A stretch of DNA of 64,000 nt from Exiguobacterium profundum (GTDB lineage Bacteria > Bacillota > Bacilli > Exiguobacteriales > Exiguobacteriaceae), in the NCBI RefSeq assembly GCF_001909285.1, contig NZ_MRSV01000001.1, positions 1,011,331-1,075,330 of the forward strand, read 5' to 3'. Positions 44,037-52,404 of the stretch are shown in pieces. Position 1 is the first letter of the stretch, and each line of letters opens with the position of its first letter. Both the position numbers and the translations under genes were made by a program. The notes below the pieces were generated by a model. It saw only the letters and a program-made list of their open reading frames with translations, ran no database searches and was not told where the DNA came from.

Positions 44037-44294
44037 ATGGAAGTCAACACATCCGTTTATGTCGAAGGCGACCGCGCCATCCGACTAGAATTGTACGTCA
44101 TGCAGTATTCAGACGAAGAACGTTTATCGAATAAGCGTTTCATGCTCACATTGAACCCAGGGGTGAACCCCGTTGTAGAAGTCGTCAAACAGATGGAAGA
44201 TGCCAAGTATTTCAAGATGTCCTACAAATACATCGTAGAAACGCTTGAACCGACCACTGTACGATTTGATGATCTCTATGTGACGTTCCGCTAA
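44037..44294 (+). CDS. Small protein, second half of a split frame
   Basis: 85 residues from ATG 44037, which has AAGGGG 5 bases upstream; ATG 44019, immediately after the TAG of the first half, is an alternative start without a site of its own. Same frame as the gene at 43818. Beta-rich, alternating hydrophobic pattern (V-E-G-D-R-A-I-R-L-E-L-Y-V), no membrane helix. Not recognised. Its own ribosome binding site means it can still be made even if the gene was once longer. MBOAT starts 37 bases later. Confidence 0.5.
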   Translation: MEVNTSVYVEGDRAIRLELYVMQYSDEERLSNKRFMLTLNPGVNPVVEVVKQMEDAKYFKMSYKYIVETLEPTTVRFDDLYVTFR

Positions 44295-44331
44295 GCGGAG
44301 CAAGTCTTAAGGGAGAAAGGGACCATACGGT

Positions 44332-45762
44332 ATGTTATTTAGTTCCACGGTATTCTTATTTTATTTCTTACCGGTCGTGCTGCTGCTGTATTTCGTATCA
44401 CCACGCTGGTTAAAAAATACGATTTTACTCGTCACAAGTTTATTTTTCTATGCATGGGGTGAACCACGGTTCGTCTTAATCATGCTCGCATCGATCGTCA
44501 TGAACTATGTGTTCGGCTTTATGGTCGACAAGTATCGTGATGATGCAAAGAAAATCAAATGGACGATGGTGCTCATGCTTCTCGGGAACCTCGGGATGCT
44601 TGGGGTCTTCAAGTACGCGAGTTTCTTCGTTGAGAACGTCAACTCGGTATTTGGCTTCTCGCTGAACGACCCGGATATTCCTCTTCCGCTCGGGATTTCA
44701 TTCTTTACATTCCAAGCGATGAGTTATGTCATCGATGTGTATCGAAACGATGGGCGTCTACAGAAGAACTTGTTTGACTTGGCACTTTACGTATCGTTCT
44801 TCCCACAATTGATTGCCGGACCGATCGTCCGTTATCAAACGGTCGCAGATGAAATCGTGGACCGCCGTGAGACAGTCGATGACTTCGTCTCTGGGATTCA
44901 ACGATTCGTCATTGGTCTAGGGAAGAAAATGATTCTAGCGAACAGTTGTGGATACGTCGCGGATCAGGTATTCAGTCAATCGGCTGGGGATTTGTCGACG
45001 ACACTCGCCTGGATCGGTGTCATCGCTTACTCGCTACAGATTTACTTTGATTTCTCAGGTTATTCGGATATGGCGATCGGTCTCGGTCGGATGTTTGGGT
45101 TCCATTTCCTTGAGAACTTCAATTATCCGTATATTTCAAAATCAGTGTCTGAGTTTTGGCGTCGCTGGCACATCTCACTTGGGAGCTGGTTCCGAGATTA
45201 TGTGTACATCCCACTCGGCGGGAATCGACAAGGCCCATGGAAGACATATCGTAACTTGACCATCGTTTGGTTATTGACCGGGGTATGGCACGGTGCGAGT
45301 TGGACATTCATCGCATGGGGATTATACTATGGGATTTTCATCATGCTCGAACGGGCATTTCTTGGGAAATGGCTTGCCGCATGGCCGGCATGGCTCGCCC
45401 ACGCGTTCACGCTCTTCATCGTCGTCATCGGTTGGGTATTCTTCCGTGCCGATAACTTCACGTACGCAACAGAGTATCTGCAAGTGATGTTCGGATTACA
45501 CGGAGGTGAAGTATTCGATCAAACGGCATATTACTACATTGTTCAGTACGGTGTCGTGCTTGTCATCTCGATGATTGCTGCTACACCGCTTCCGAAAATG
45601 CTAGTCGCCCGCTTCTTGCGTCATGAAGTGAGTACGGATCGTCCTGTGCTTGCTGCAAGCGCTGGTCTTGCACGAGCGGCGTATATCATGCTCATTTTCG
45701 GTATCTCGATTTCATATGTCGTATCGAGTACATTTAACCCATTCATTTATTTCCGGTTCTAA
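44332..45762 (+). CDS. MBOAT O-acyltransferase (AlgI/DltB-like)
   Basis: 476 residues with about eleven membrane helices. The MBOAT signature includes S-F-F-T-F-Q-A-M-S-Y, S-E-F-W-R-R-W-H-I-S-L and the catalytic His in G-V-W-H-G-A-S-W. In the AlgI/PatA group this protein carries an acyl group, usually acetyl, across the membrane and hands it to a partner of AlgJ/AlgX type. That partner is the next gene, 12 bases downstream. The pair probably O-acetylates the polymer made by this locus. The window has three acyltransferases for surface sugars: this one, 19325 and 56797. Confidence 0.9.
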   Translation: MLFSSTVFLFYFLPVVLLLYFVSPRWLKNTILLVTSLFFYAWGEPRFVLIMLASIVMNYVFGFMVDKYRDDAKKIKWTMVLMLLGNLGMLGVFKYASFFVENVNSVFGFSLNDPDIPLPLGISFFTFQAMSYVIDVYRNDGRLQKNLFDLALYVSFFPQLIAGPIVRYQTVADEIVDRRETVDDFVSGIQRFVIGLGKKMILANSCGYVADQVFSQSAGDLSTTLAWIGVIAYSLQIYFDFSGYSDMAIGLGRMFGFHFLENFNYPYISKSVSEFWRRWHISLGSWFRDYVYIPLGGNRQGPWKTYRNLTIVWLLTGVWHGASWTFIAWGLYYGIFIMLERAFLGKWLAAWPAWLAHAFTLFIVVIGWVFFRADNFTYATEYLQVMFGLHGGEVFDQTAYYYIVQYGVVLVISMIAATPLPKMLVARFLRHEVSTDRPVLAASAGLARAAYIMLIFGISISYVVSSTFNPFIYFRF

Positions 45763-45774
45763 GGAGGGCTGACA

Positions 45775-46995
45775 ATGGAACAACAAACCAAAAGCGAACA
45801 AGTCCGTTCGAAAAGGCGGCGCCTTTCTTGGGTGGTCAACAGTATCCTATTGATCGGCTTCCTTGGCACCATCTTTTATGGACTCGCCGTTTACGCCTTT
45901 GGCACCGAACAAGCACGTTCGGATAGTGAGGGACGGATGCTAGCACAGCGCCCGGATCCATCTGTCGAGACGATTCTGGATGGAACGTATATGGAAGAGT
46001 TCGAGGCATCAGCAAACGATCAGGTGTTTGAGCGTTACATGTGGATTGAGACACAAGCTTGGGTGCAACGTAACGTTCTGCAACAACAGATGAACAACGG
46101 TGTCATCAGTATCGATGAGTTCTTGTATGCACCAGATCCTGTGGCGAGCGACTATTCGTCACTTGGGGTCTTCTTTAAAGAATTACAAAAAGAGATGAGC
46201 GAAGCTGACATTCCATCTTATTTCGCATCGGCCCCAAGTAAACCGGTCTATGCGACAAGACAAGGAATCTTCCCAGATTACATCGAGTCGGCAGATGCAG
46301 AAAACCGCGGACAGCTTCATGCTCGTCTTGAAGAGAATGAGATTCCGCTCATCGACTTAGAAGAAACGCTCGGCGATCAGCCAGGAAAAGATATTTACTT
46401 TAAGACGGATCACCACTGGCGTCCGGAAGGGGCATTCATGGCTTATGAACAAATCATGGAACGCTTAAGCGAGCAGTTCCCTGATGCTCCTGCCTTATCG
46501 ATGGAGGATATGGAAATCAAATCGGTAGACGGTCCGTTTTATGGATCTCATGCCCGTGAAATTTCGATGCCTTACGTCGAGTCACCTGATCAATTTACTT
46601 ACCTTGAACCGAAAGACGGATTTACTACGACAGTCTGTCGAAATGGCGACGACTGTGGTCATTCGGTCCTAGATACGGATGTCTTGAAGAACTCGACGAA
46701 ATTCACGAACTACTACAACTTGTTCATGGGTGATAACTATGCCCAATCGAAAATCACACAAAACAAAAAAAAAAATGATTATCACTTGCTCGTCTTAAAA
46801 GATTCGTATGCGAACCCGATGCTTGGCTATCTTGGAGAGTCATTCGGAACGGTGTCAGCGCTTGATGTCCGTTACTTCGACGACTATGATGTCAGCATTG
46901 CGGATTATGCAAAAGAAAATGAGGTAGATGCGGTGCTGTTCGTTCACAACGATCGCATCCGTGGTCTTGGTTCGATGTATCAAGAAGGCTTGTAA
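45775..46995 (+). CDS. DHHW-type (AlgJ/AlgX-like) polysaccharide O-acetylation protein
   Basis: 406 residues; AAGGAGGG lies just before ATG 45775. A basic N-terminus and one transmembrane helix (about 20-42) anchor it, with the rest outside the membrane. The motif K-T-D-H-H-W-R-P-E-G-A (about residue 217) is the defining DHHW signature of SGNH-like acetyltransferases that work with MBOAT proteins; L-K-D-S-Y-A-N-P-M near residue 340 supplies the Ser block. An A11 run (46765-46775) encodes lysines shortly before that motif, so slippage there would remove the C-terminal active-site residue. Confidence 0.85.
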   Translation: MEQQTKSEQVRSKRRRLSWVVNSILLIGFLGTIFYGLAVYAFGTEQARSDSEGRMLAQRPDPSVETILDGTYMEEFEASANDQVFERYMWIETQAWVQRNVLQQQMNNGVISIDEFLYAPDPVASDYSSLGVFFKELQKEMSEADIPSYFASAPSKPVYATRQGIFPDYIESADAENRGQLHARLEENEIPLIDLEETLGDQPGKDIYFKTDHHWRPEGAFMAYEQIMERLSEQFPDAPALSMEDMEIKSVDGPFYGSHAREISMPYVESPDQFTYLEPKDGFTTTVCRNGDDCGHSVLDTDVLKNSTKFTNYYNLFMGDNYAQSKITQNKKKNDYHLLVLKDSYANPMLGYLGESFGTVSALDVRYFDDYDVSIADYAKENEVDAVLFVHNDRIRGLGSMYQEGL

Positions 46996-47035
46996 CCCTA
47001 ATCAATCGATTACGGAGAAAAGGTAGGTGCTCATT

Positions 47036-48349
47036 ATGAACATATTACTACCGGTGTTTTTTCACTCCTTATTGGGAGGATTACACCTCCATATCTTATC
47101 TTCTTTGAAAGTGTTTCTACGAGAGGGGCATGAGGTGACCGTTGTCTGTAAACCTGGTCCCTTTGCCGATGAAGTAAGGAAAATCGGCGGGCAAGTCGTC
47201 GAGACGGACTATTCGAGTGAGGACGTGCAATGTGTCATCGATCAAATCCGATCACAGCCGTTCGATGTCGTGTATGCGCATCCGTTCGACGCGCGTCAAT
47301 TTGGTCTCGCGGTGGCGGAGGCGAACGCAATCCCGTTCATCCTCGTCATCCACGGGATGTATTATGATGAGATTGAGCAGTATCATCCGAGCGTTTCGCG
47401 AGTGATTGCGGTATCGGAACGGATTGCTACACACCTGACTGAGCACTGTCCGGAAATCGAATCAAAACTTACTGTCATCCCGAATGGGGTCGATTCGACT
47501 TTTGTTCCGTCGGAGGAAACATCGTCATCAGAACGTATCGTGGGCTTATTCACGTCTCGCCTGGATGCGGACAAACTGTTTATACTAGATGTCTTCTTAG
47601 ATGCACTAGAAGACGAGAGGGTGCGGTCTTTACCGATTGACTGGTTGATTATCGGTGACGGAACACAGCGAGATAAATACGCCGAGCGTTATGAAGCTGC
47701 ACTGGCAGGGACAGGTCAGAACATCGAATGGCTTGGGTGGCTAGAACAAAGCCAACTCCCTGAAGCGATGCGGCGTGCCGATTTCATCATCGGTCCCGGA
47801 CGGTCTGCGCTGGAAGGGATGGCACTCGGTAAACCGACCATCGCTGTCGGGAGCAAAAGCTATCAAGGCTTGGTCACTCCTTCGACGTGGCAAGATATCG
47901 CGAGTACGAACTTCGGAGGCATCGGGAATAAGTATGAAGGGTATTCACCAGGACAAATCGGTGAGGCGATTCTCGAGTTGATGGATGAGACGAAGCGACG
48001 GGACCTTGCGAGCTTCTCGGCTACACTCGTCGATCAACATTTTCGAGACGAACAATCGCAACAACGCCTACTCGAGGTGCTTGAACAGGTGATAGAAGAA
48101 GGTGCTCGAGAAATCGATTTGGTCGAGCGTTACCCTCATATTCGTTATGATCAACTTCATGCTCGTCGTTCGAACCGAATCTGTTCATGGAAATTGACAG
48201 ATCGGGAACAACGACTTGAAGAGACACGCGATGAATTAGTGACGACCAAACGACAGCTCGACCAACTGCTTATGATGAATGAGGAACAGTCGTTGGAAAT
48301 CGAGAAGCTACGTATGGAACTTCAGCGATTATCTAATGAAATGGAATAG
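47036..48349 (+). CDS. GT4-family glycosyltransferase with coiled-coil tail
   Basis: 437 residues from ATG 47036; GGTAGGTG lies about 8 bases before, and GTG 47027 overlaps that site. GT-B fold: an N-terminal acceptor domain beginning M-N-I-L-L-P-V-F-F-H-S with a G-G-L-H loop, and a donor domain with I-P-N-G-V-D, I-I-G-D-G-T-Q and a G-P-G-R-S-A-L-E-G-M-A-L-G-K-P motif. The last 50 residues are a coiled coil that could tether it to the other enzymes. Cytoplasmic, no membrane helix. Last gene of the polysaccharide locus; a terminator follows. Confidence 0.85.
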   Translation: MNILLPVFFHSLLGGLHLHILSSLKVFLREGHEVTVVCKPGPFADEVRKIGGQVVETDYSSEDVQCVIDQIRSQPFDVVYAHPFDARQFGLAVAEANAIPFILVIHGMYYDEIEQYHPSVSRVIAVSERIATHLTEHCPEIESKLTVIPNGVDSTFVPSEETSSSERIVGLFTSRLDADKLFILDVFLDALEDERVRSLPIDWLIIGDGTQRDKYAERYEAALAGTGQNIEWLGWLEQSQLPEAMRRADFIIGPGRSALEGMALGKPTIAVGSKSYQGLVTPSTWQDIASTNFGGIGNKYEGYSPGQIGEAILELMDETKRRDLASFSATLVDQHFRDEQSQQRLLEVLEQVIEEGAREIDLVERYPHIRYDQLHARRSNRICSWKLTDREQRLEETRDELVTTKRQLDQLLMMNEEQSLEIEKLRMELQRLSNEME

Positions 48350-48359
48350 CGACTTATGG

Positions 48360-48391
48360 AAAGAGAACTTCGAATCAGAAGTTCTCTTTTT
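48360..48391 (+). terminator. Rho-independent terminator
   Basis: AAAGAGAACTTC (48360-48371) pairs with GAAGTTCTCTTT (48378-48389) around GAATCA, then more T. Ends the polysaccharide locus. Confidence 0.85.
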
Positions 48392-48475
48392 GAATATAGC
48401 GAACTTCTTCATTGTTTATATGATAAATATCACCAAAAGTATTCTACAGCCATAATAGTCAAAATAAGTATTTAT

Positions 48476-48515
48476 TATGTAAATTTTGTATTATTTATAT
48501 TACAAAATTTACATA
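48476..48515. repeat. Perfect 15-bp AT-rich inverted repeat
   Basis: Arms at 48476-48490 and 48501-48515 are exact complements around a 10-base loop. No T-tract follows. It lies about 95 bases before the start of the Ig-repeat surface-protein frame and could be an operator or a leader hairpin. The surrounding 48392-48600 is otherwise AT-rich with no gene. Confidence 0.55.
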
Positions 48516-48610
48516 TTTATTTCGTTTTCGGGGTAAAAATGATTAACACCTTAGAGGCACGCACATCATGTATACCTGTCGCCTTGTTTTTAGTAAAGGA
48601 GGATGCATAA

Positions 48611-48700
48611 ATGAAAAAAGTCGTTGCTCTTTTTTTGTTTTTTTTCTTACTTTTTTGATTTACCGTTGTACCAGGGTCGAAGGTTGAGGCAAGTTCATCT
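48611..48700 (+). pseudogene. Signal peptide cut off by an in-frame TGA
   Basis: ATG 48611 has a near-ideal GGAGG 8 bases upstream and opens a frame that reads M-K-K-V-V-A-L-F-L-F-F-F-L-L-F, stop (TGA 48656-48658), then F-T-V-V-P-G-S-K-V-E-A-S-S and continues in frame into the Ig-repeat protein. With Trp (TGG) in place of TGA it would be a perfect signal peptide of about 28 residues. So the surface protein has lost its export signal by one base change, or the stop is read through. Confidence 0.65.
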
Positions 48701-51274
48701 GTGACCCATGTCTACTCACCAAAATCGTATACACACTATGGAGGAGTTACGTATGCGGTTAAGAAATTTACTAAAACAAAAAGTGTGAAAGTCAAATTAT
48801 CTAACGGGCGGTACGCTTATCGTTCAGTGAAATGGTCGAAAGTTAGTTTTCAAAAAGAGTACTTGAATCGAACTCAACGAATCGTTGGAAGCGTTCAGGG
48901 CACGAACAAGAAAGCGACCTGGTATGTGAGAGTGAAGAACTATCCGATCAAGGTTTCAACGCCAATCATTCGTGCGGTCGGAAAAGGTCAAAAGGTGAAT
49001 TTGCCGACCAAATTAACTGCTTATTTTGCAAATGGTCAACGTTCCACTTATCCATTGGAGTGGGGCCCGGCGTACACAAGTAAGCTAGGAACTAGAATGG
49101 TCAGCTATAAAGCTCGTGGATTAAACTTATACTTCAGTGGAAAAGCGAAGCTTGTGGTGCGAGATGTTCAATTGACCCAACCCGTTTTTTCTTTTTTTAT
49201 TAACAATGAACAGATTCAGGCCGTAGGTAAAATTCATTATCCGGCTCGAGGCGTACGTCACTACTTGATTGCTGAAAACAGAGAAACCAAAGTACAGTAT
49301 AAAAAGTTGATTTATCCTGAACAAGATGGATCTTACAAAGTGGCATCTCTACCGCTCAAACCTGCATCCTATAATATGTATGTCCAGTCGGGCGTCAAGC
49401 GGACATCACCGGTGGTCGTTTCATTAAAAGGCGGACAGGTTCCGGGTGATTCGGAATCGGATATTCGCAATCTATTAAAAGGTCTATTATTGAATATCCA
49501 AGTGACGAATCCATTGTTGAATGACATCGTCTTCCCGCAAATTGACGGTGTGACATTCTCGATTGATTCAAACAAGTCGGCTTTGTCGAGTGCTGGTAAA
49601 GTGACGCGCGGAACGAATGATGAACTTGTAACGTTCACGATTCAAGCGAAACGTGGGGACATCACGGAATCAATCACCTACAATAACATTTTGATTCCGA
49701 AGCGCTCCCAGACGGACGAAGAAGAGCTCGACCTCTGGCTCAACAGCATTCAAATCGATAACCCGCTCACGAAGAATATCGAATTGCCGTCCTATCCGGG
49801 TGTCGTCTTCTCGATTGAATCGAGCAATCCATCAGTCGTCTCCACTTCTGGTGTCGTTACGAGAGGAAATCAAGACGTGTATGTCAATTTGACCGTACGG
49901 GCAACGAAGGGAGCGGTGACGCGTACGAAGTCCTTCCCGAATATCCTCGTACTGAAAAAAGATTCATCGGCGGACAGTATCATTGATGATTACTTGAATC
50001 GACTGGTCATCTCAAGCCCAGTGACTTCAAATATCACACTCCCACCTCTTGCTGGGGCGACTGTGACCTTGACGTCTTCGAATCCAGCGGTTATTACAAA
50101 CAGTGGGATTGTCACACGAGGTACGACGGACCAATCCGTTTCGCTCGTCGTCACAGTGACAAAAGATGGGGTCACGAAAACGAAAATTTTCCTCGGTTTA
50201 CTTGTACCGAAGAAAGAAGGCGGGGCTGAAGGGGTAGTAGATGACTACTTGGCAGCACTGTCGATTACAAGTCCACTCACATCGAACATTGTCCTACCGC
50301 CATTCACTGGTGGTACAACGACGCTGTCCTCATCGAATCCAGCGGTCGTCTCGAACAGTGGGGTTGTCACACGTGGCACGACGGATCAAACGGTGTCGAT
50401 TACGGTCAATGCGACGAAGGACGGTGTGACGAAATCACGTACCTTCTCGAACTTGCTCGTACCAAAAGATGATGCGTTGTTGACAGCCGAGCTCGACGCG
50501 GCTTTAAATGCCATCAACCTTGGTAGTCTCATTAACCTGTCGACCAACATCTCACTTCCGTCCGCATCAAACGGAATCAATGTCAGTTGGTCCTCGAATC
50601 AACCGGGTGTCATCTCGAACACCGGGGTGATTCAACAAGATCCGACCGATGCGAAATCGTTCATCCTGACGGCTTCGGTCACAAAGAACGGATTGACTCG
50701 GACGAAGACGTTTAGTGGGTCGGTTGCAGCGAATGTTCAGTTGGTATTAGCAGACGATGTGACGAAAGTTAAGTCGTCATTCGGGACGCTGTATCCGGTA
50801 TTTGATTTGTCGTTACCAACGAGCTTGAATGGTACTCCGCTCACATGGACCTCAAGTAACCCGGCGCTGATGACGAGTACGGGGGACGTTCGAGAAAATG
50901 ATGTGGTCACGCCATTTACCTTGACCGTCAGCAATGCTAGTACAAATCAAATCATCAATATGTCCACACAAGATGTCGATACGGGGTTACTCGGTGGGTT
51001 GCTCGATTCGCTTGGAACCCTTTTGAATCCAGTTGTGAGCGCATTGACGGGTAATGCGCAAACAGCCACTCTGCCAACGCAGTATGGAGGTTTACTTGGA
51101 ATCGGGGCGAAGAGCATCACGAATTGGGAGAGTTCACACCCGGATCTCGTGACGGTTCAAGGATCCAATGTTACCATCCAACGAGATGACCAAGAGCATA
51201 TCGTTGTCTTACGAGCGAAATATGAAGGAATCGATCAACCGATTCCATTTATCGTCAAATTATCGAAACGATAA
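48701..51274 (+). CDS. Ig-repeat surface protein (aBig-type), signal peptide interrupted
   Basis: About 857 codons remain open from GTG 48701, but this start has no good ribosome binding site; the real start is most likely ATG 48611, in frame, with a TGA at 48656. Residues 1-160 (this numbering) form a basic N-terminal domain with V-K-V-K-L-S-N-G-R-Y-A-Y. From about 255 there are five to seven repeats of about 85 residues, each with S-S-N-P-(A/S)-V-V-S-x-S-G-V-V-T-R-G and a closing K-D-G-V-T-K-(T/S)-x-x-F. They fit the atrophied bacterial Ig group. Repeats at about 49970-50210 and 50230-50470 are close at both protein and DNA level. A strong terminator follows. Confidence 0.75.
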   Translation: MTHVYSPKSYTHYGGVTYAVKKFTKTKSVKVKLSNGRYAYRSVKWSKVSFQKEYLNRTQRIVGSVQGTNKKATWYVRVKNYPIKVSTPIIRAVGKGQKVNLPTKLTAYFANGQRSTYPLEWGPAYTSKLGTRMVSYKARGLNLYFSGKAKLVVRDVQLTQPVFSFFINNEQIQAVGKIHYPARGVRHYLIAENRETKVQYKKLIYPEQDGSYKVASLPLKPASYNMYVQSGVKRTSPVVVSLKGGQVPGDSESDIRNLLKGLLLNIQVTNPLLNDIVFPQIDGVTFSIDSNKSALSSAGKVTRGTNDELVTFTIQAKRGDITESITYNNILIPKRSQTDEEELDLWLNSIQIDNPLTKNIELPSYPGVVFSIESSNPSVVSTSGVVTRGNQDVYVNLTVRATKGAVTRTKSFPNILVLKKDSSADSIIDDYLNRLVISSPVTSNITLPPLAGATVTLTSSNPAVITNSGIVTRGTTDQSVSLVVTVTKDGVTKTKIFLGLLVPKKEGGAEGVVDDYLAALSITSPLTSNIVLPPFTGGTTTLSSSNPAVVSNSGVVTRGTTDQTVSITVNATKDGVTKSRTFSNLLVPKDDALLTAELDAALNAINLGSLINLSTNISLPSASNGINVSWSSNQPGVISNTGVIQQDPTDAKSFILTASVTKNGLTRTKTFSGSVAANVQLVLADDVTKVKSSFGTLYPVFDLSLPTSLNGTPLTWTSSNPALMTSTGDVRENDVVTPFTLTVSNASTNQIINMSTQDVDTGLLGGLLDSLGTLLNPVVSALTGNAQTATLPTQYGGLLGIGAKSITNWESSHPDLVTVQGSNVTIQRDDQEHIVVLRAKYEGIDQPIPFIVKLSKR

Positions 51275-51275
51275 C

Positions 51276-51310
51276 AAAGAACGGAGTCGCATGATGCGAC
51301 TCCGTTCTTT
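51276..51310. terminator. Bidirectional terminator
   Basis: A perfect 16-bp stem (51276-51291 and 51295-51310) with loop TGA and A/T runs at both ends, lying between convergent genes. Confidence 0.85.
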
Positions 51311-51313
51311 TAG

Positions 51314-51607
51314 TCAATGTGTTGTGAAGCGAGCGGGTCCAATCGAAGAGACGAGACGTGTCGCTGCACGTAGGCAATCCAGCTGTCTCGTATAAACACG
51401 GCTCACATCAGAAAATGCAGAGGGGAGATGGTCTGAGTCGAGGGGACCTTGTCGCATATAAGGAGATTCCCCGGCGCCAAGCGGTGTCGGATGAATCACA
51501 AACTTATAGTGAGATGGGTCGAGCTCGACGACTTCGATTTCTGCAAACAATTGTGCATCACGTGTATACAAGAAGCGGGTGGATAACCATTTATCTGAAT
51601 CTGTCAT
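51314..51607 (-). CDS. Small protein of unknown function
   Basis: 97 residues on the minus strand; GAGGGAGG lies 11 bases before ATG 51607 and a bidirectional terminator closes it. The first half has a plausible soluble fold (W-L-S-T-R-F-L-Y-T-R, E-I-E-V-V-E-L-D-P-S-H-Y-K-F-V-I-H-P), the second half contains R-V-Y-T-R-Q-L-D-C-L-R-A-A-T-R-L. No membrane segment; family not recognised. Divergent from the DUF218 gene to its right across 185 bases. Confidence 0.6.
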   Translation of the reverse strand: MTDSDKWLSTRFLYTRDAQLFAEIEVVELDPSHYKFVIHPTPLGAGESPYMRQGPLDSDHLPSAFSDVSRVYTRQLDCLRAATRLVSSIGPARFTTH

Positions 51608-51792
51608 GGGTCACCAGTCCTCCCTCAAAAAGTCTTATCTCCTTTATATTAAAACATTTTATGGTTATTTGGTAATTTTATTTCATATATATCCCAAAAC
51701 ACTGACTATAATTTGTAAAAAGAATGGATTCGTGCAATCTTTCTCTTGATTAAGTATGGTTAAAAGAGAATGGACGAATATGAGGTGACAAT

Positions 51793-52302
51793 ATGAGAAA
51801 GAACGCGACTGGTACATACCGGTTCGTCATCATCCTTGGGGCGAAAGTGAATGGGACTCGACCGTCTCGCGCGCTCCAACATCGAATTGATGTAGCGGCC
51901 GCCTATGCGAAGGCACATCCTCATGTCGAACTGATCGCAACAGGTGGACAGGGACCAGATGAAGGGATGGCGGAGGCGCGTGTCATTGAACGAGAACTGA
52001 TGGCGCAAGGAATCGATGCAACACGGATTCATGTGGAAGCGACATCGACGTCGACAATTGAGAACTTTGAGCATAGCCGCTCAATTTGGGACGGGGCGTC
52101 CGGTGTGACGATCGTGACGAATGATTTTCATGTGCCGCGCGCTCGTCTGATTGCGAGACTGTACTTTCAGCTCGAGAGTGATGCTTTGTATGCACCGACC
52201 CCACCGCTTGCGAAAGGGCGATATATGATTCGTGAAATGTTGGCGTATGTGAAGTTGTTGGGACGTTACGTATTTAATCGAACATGGACGAGGAAAGAGT
52301 AG
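51793..52302 (+). CDS. DUF218 (YdcF/SanA-like) protein
   Basis: 169 residues; GAGGTGA precedes ATG 51793. The DUF218 pattern is clear: F-V-I-I-L-G-A-K-V-N-G at the start, A-T-G-G-Q-G-P-D-E-G near 55, E-A-T-S-T-S-T-I-E-N-F near 90, and V-T-N-D-F-H-V-P-R-A near 112. Family members such as SanA and ElyC affect envelope integrity, though their chemistry is unsettled. This copy has no signal peptide or membrane helix. Its stop codon lies within the terminator hairpin that follows. Confidence 0.82.
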   Translation: MRKNATGTYRFVIILGAKVNGTRPSRALQHRIDVAAAYAKAHPHVELIATGGQGPDEGMAEARVIERELMAQGIDATRIHVEATSTSTIENFEHSRSIWDGASGVTIVTNDFHVPRARLIARLYFQLESDALYAPTPPLAKGRYMIREMLAYVKLLGRYVFNRTWTRKE

Positions 52303-52322
52303 ATAATTCTACTCTTTTTCTT
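52294..52322 (+). terminator. Rho-independent terminator
   Basis: AAAGAGTAG (52294-52302) pairs with CTACTCTTT (52309-52317) around ATAATT, followed by a T-rich tail. It includes the TAG stop of the DUF218 gene. Confidence 0.8.
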
Positions 52323-52331
52323 TTATTTTTA

Positions 52332-52360
52332 TTGTAAATAAATAACGGTATACTTATATA
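52332..52360 (+). promoter_or_regulatory. Probable sigma-A promoter of the zinc-ribbon operon
   Basis: TTGTAA (52332-52337), 17-base spacer, TATATA (52355-52360), 45 bases before ATG 52405. Confidence 0.4.
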
Positions 52361-52404
52361 AAATATGGTAAGATAACTCGTATTATGCTATAGAGAGGTG
52401 AATT

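Noticed and set aside
49490..50500. Tandem repeats as a CRISPR array
   Set aside because: They are protein-coding Ig repeats of about 255 bases, not short repeats with unique spacers.
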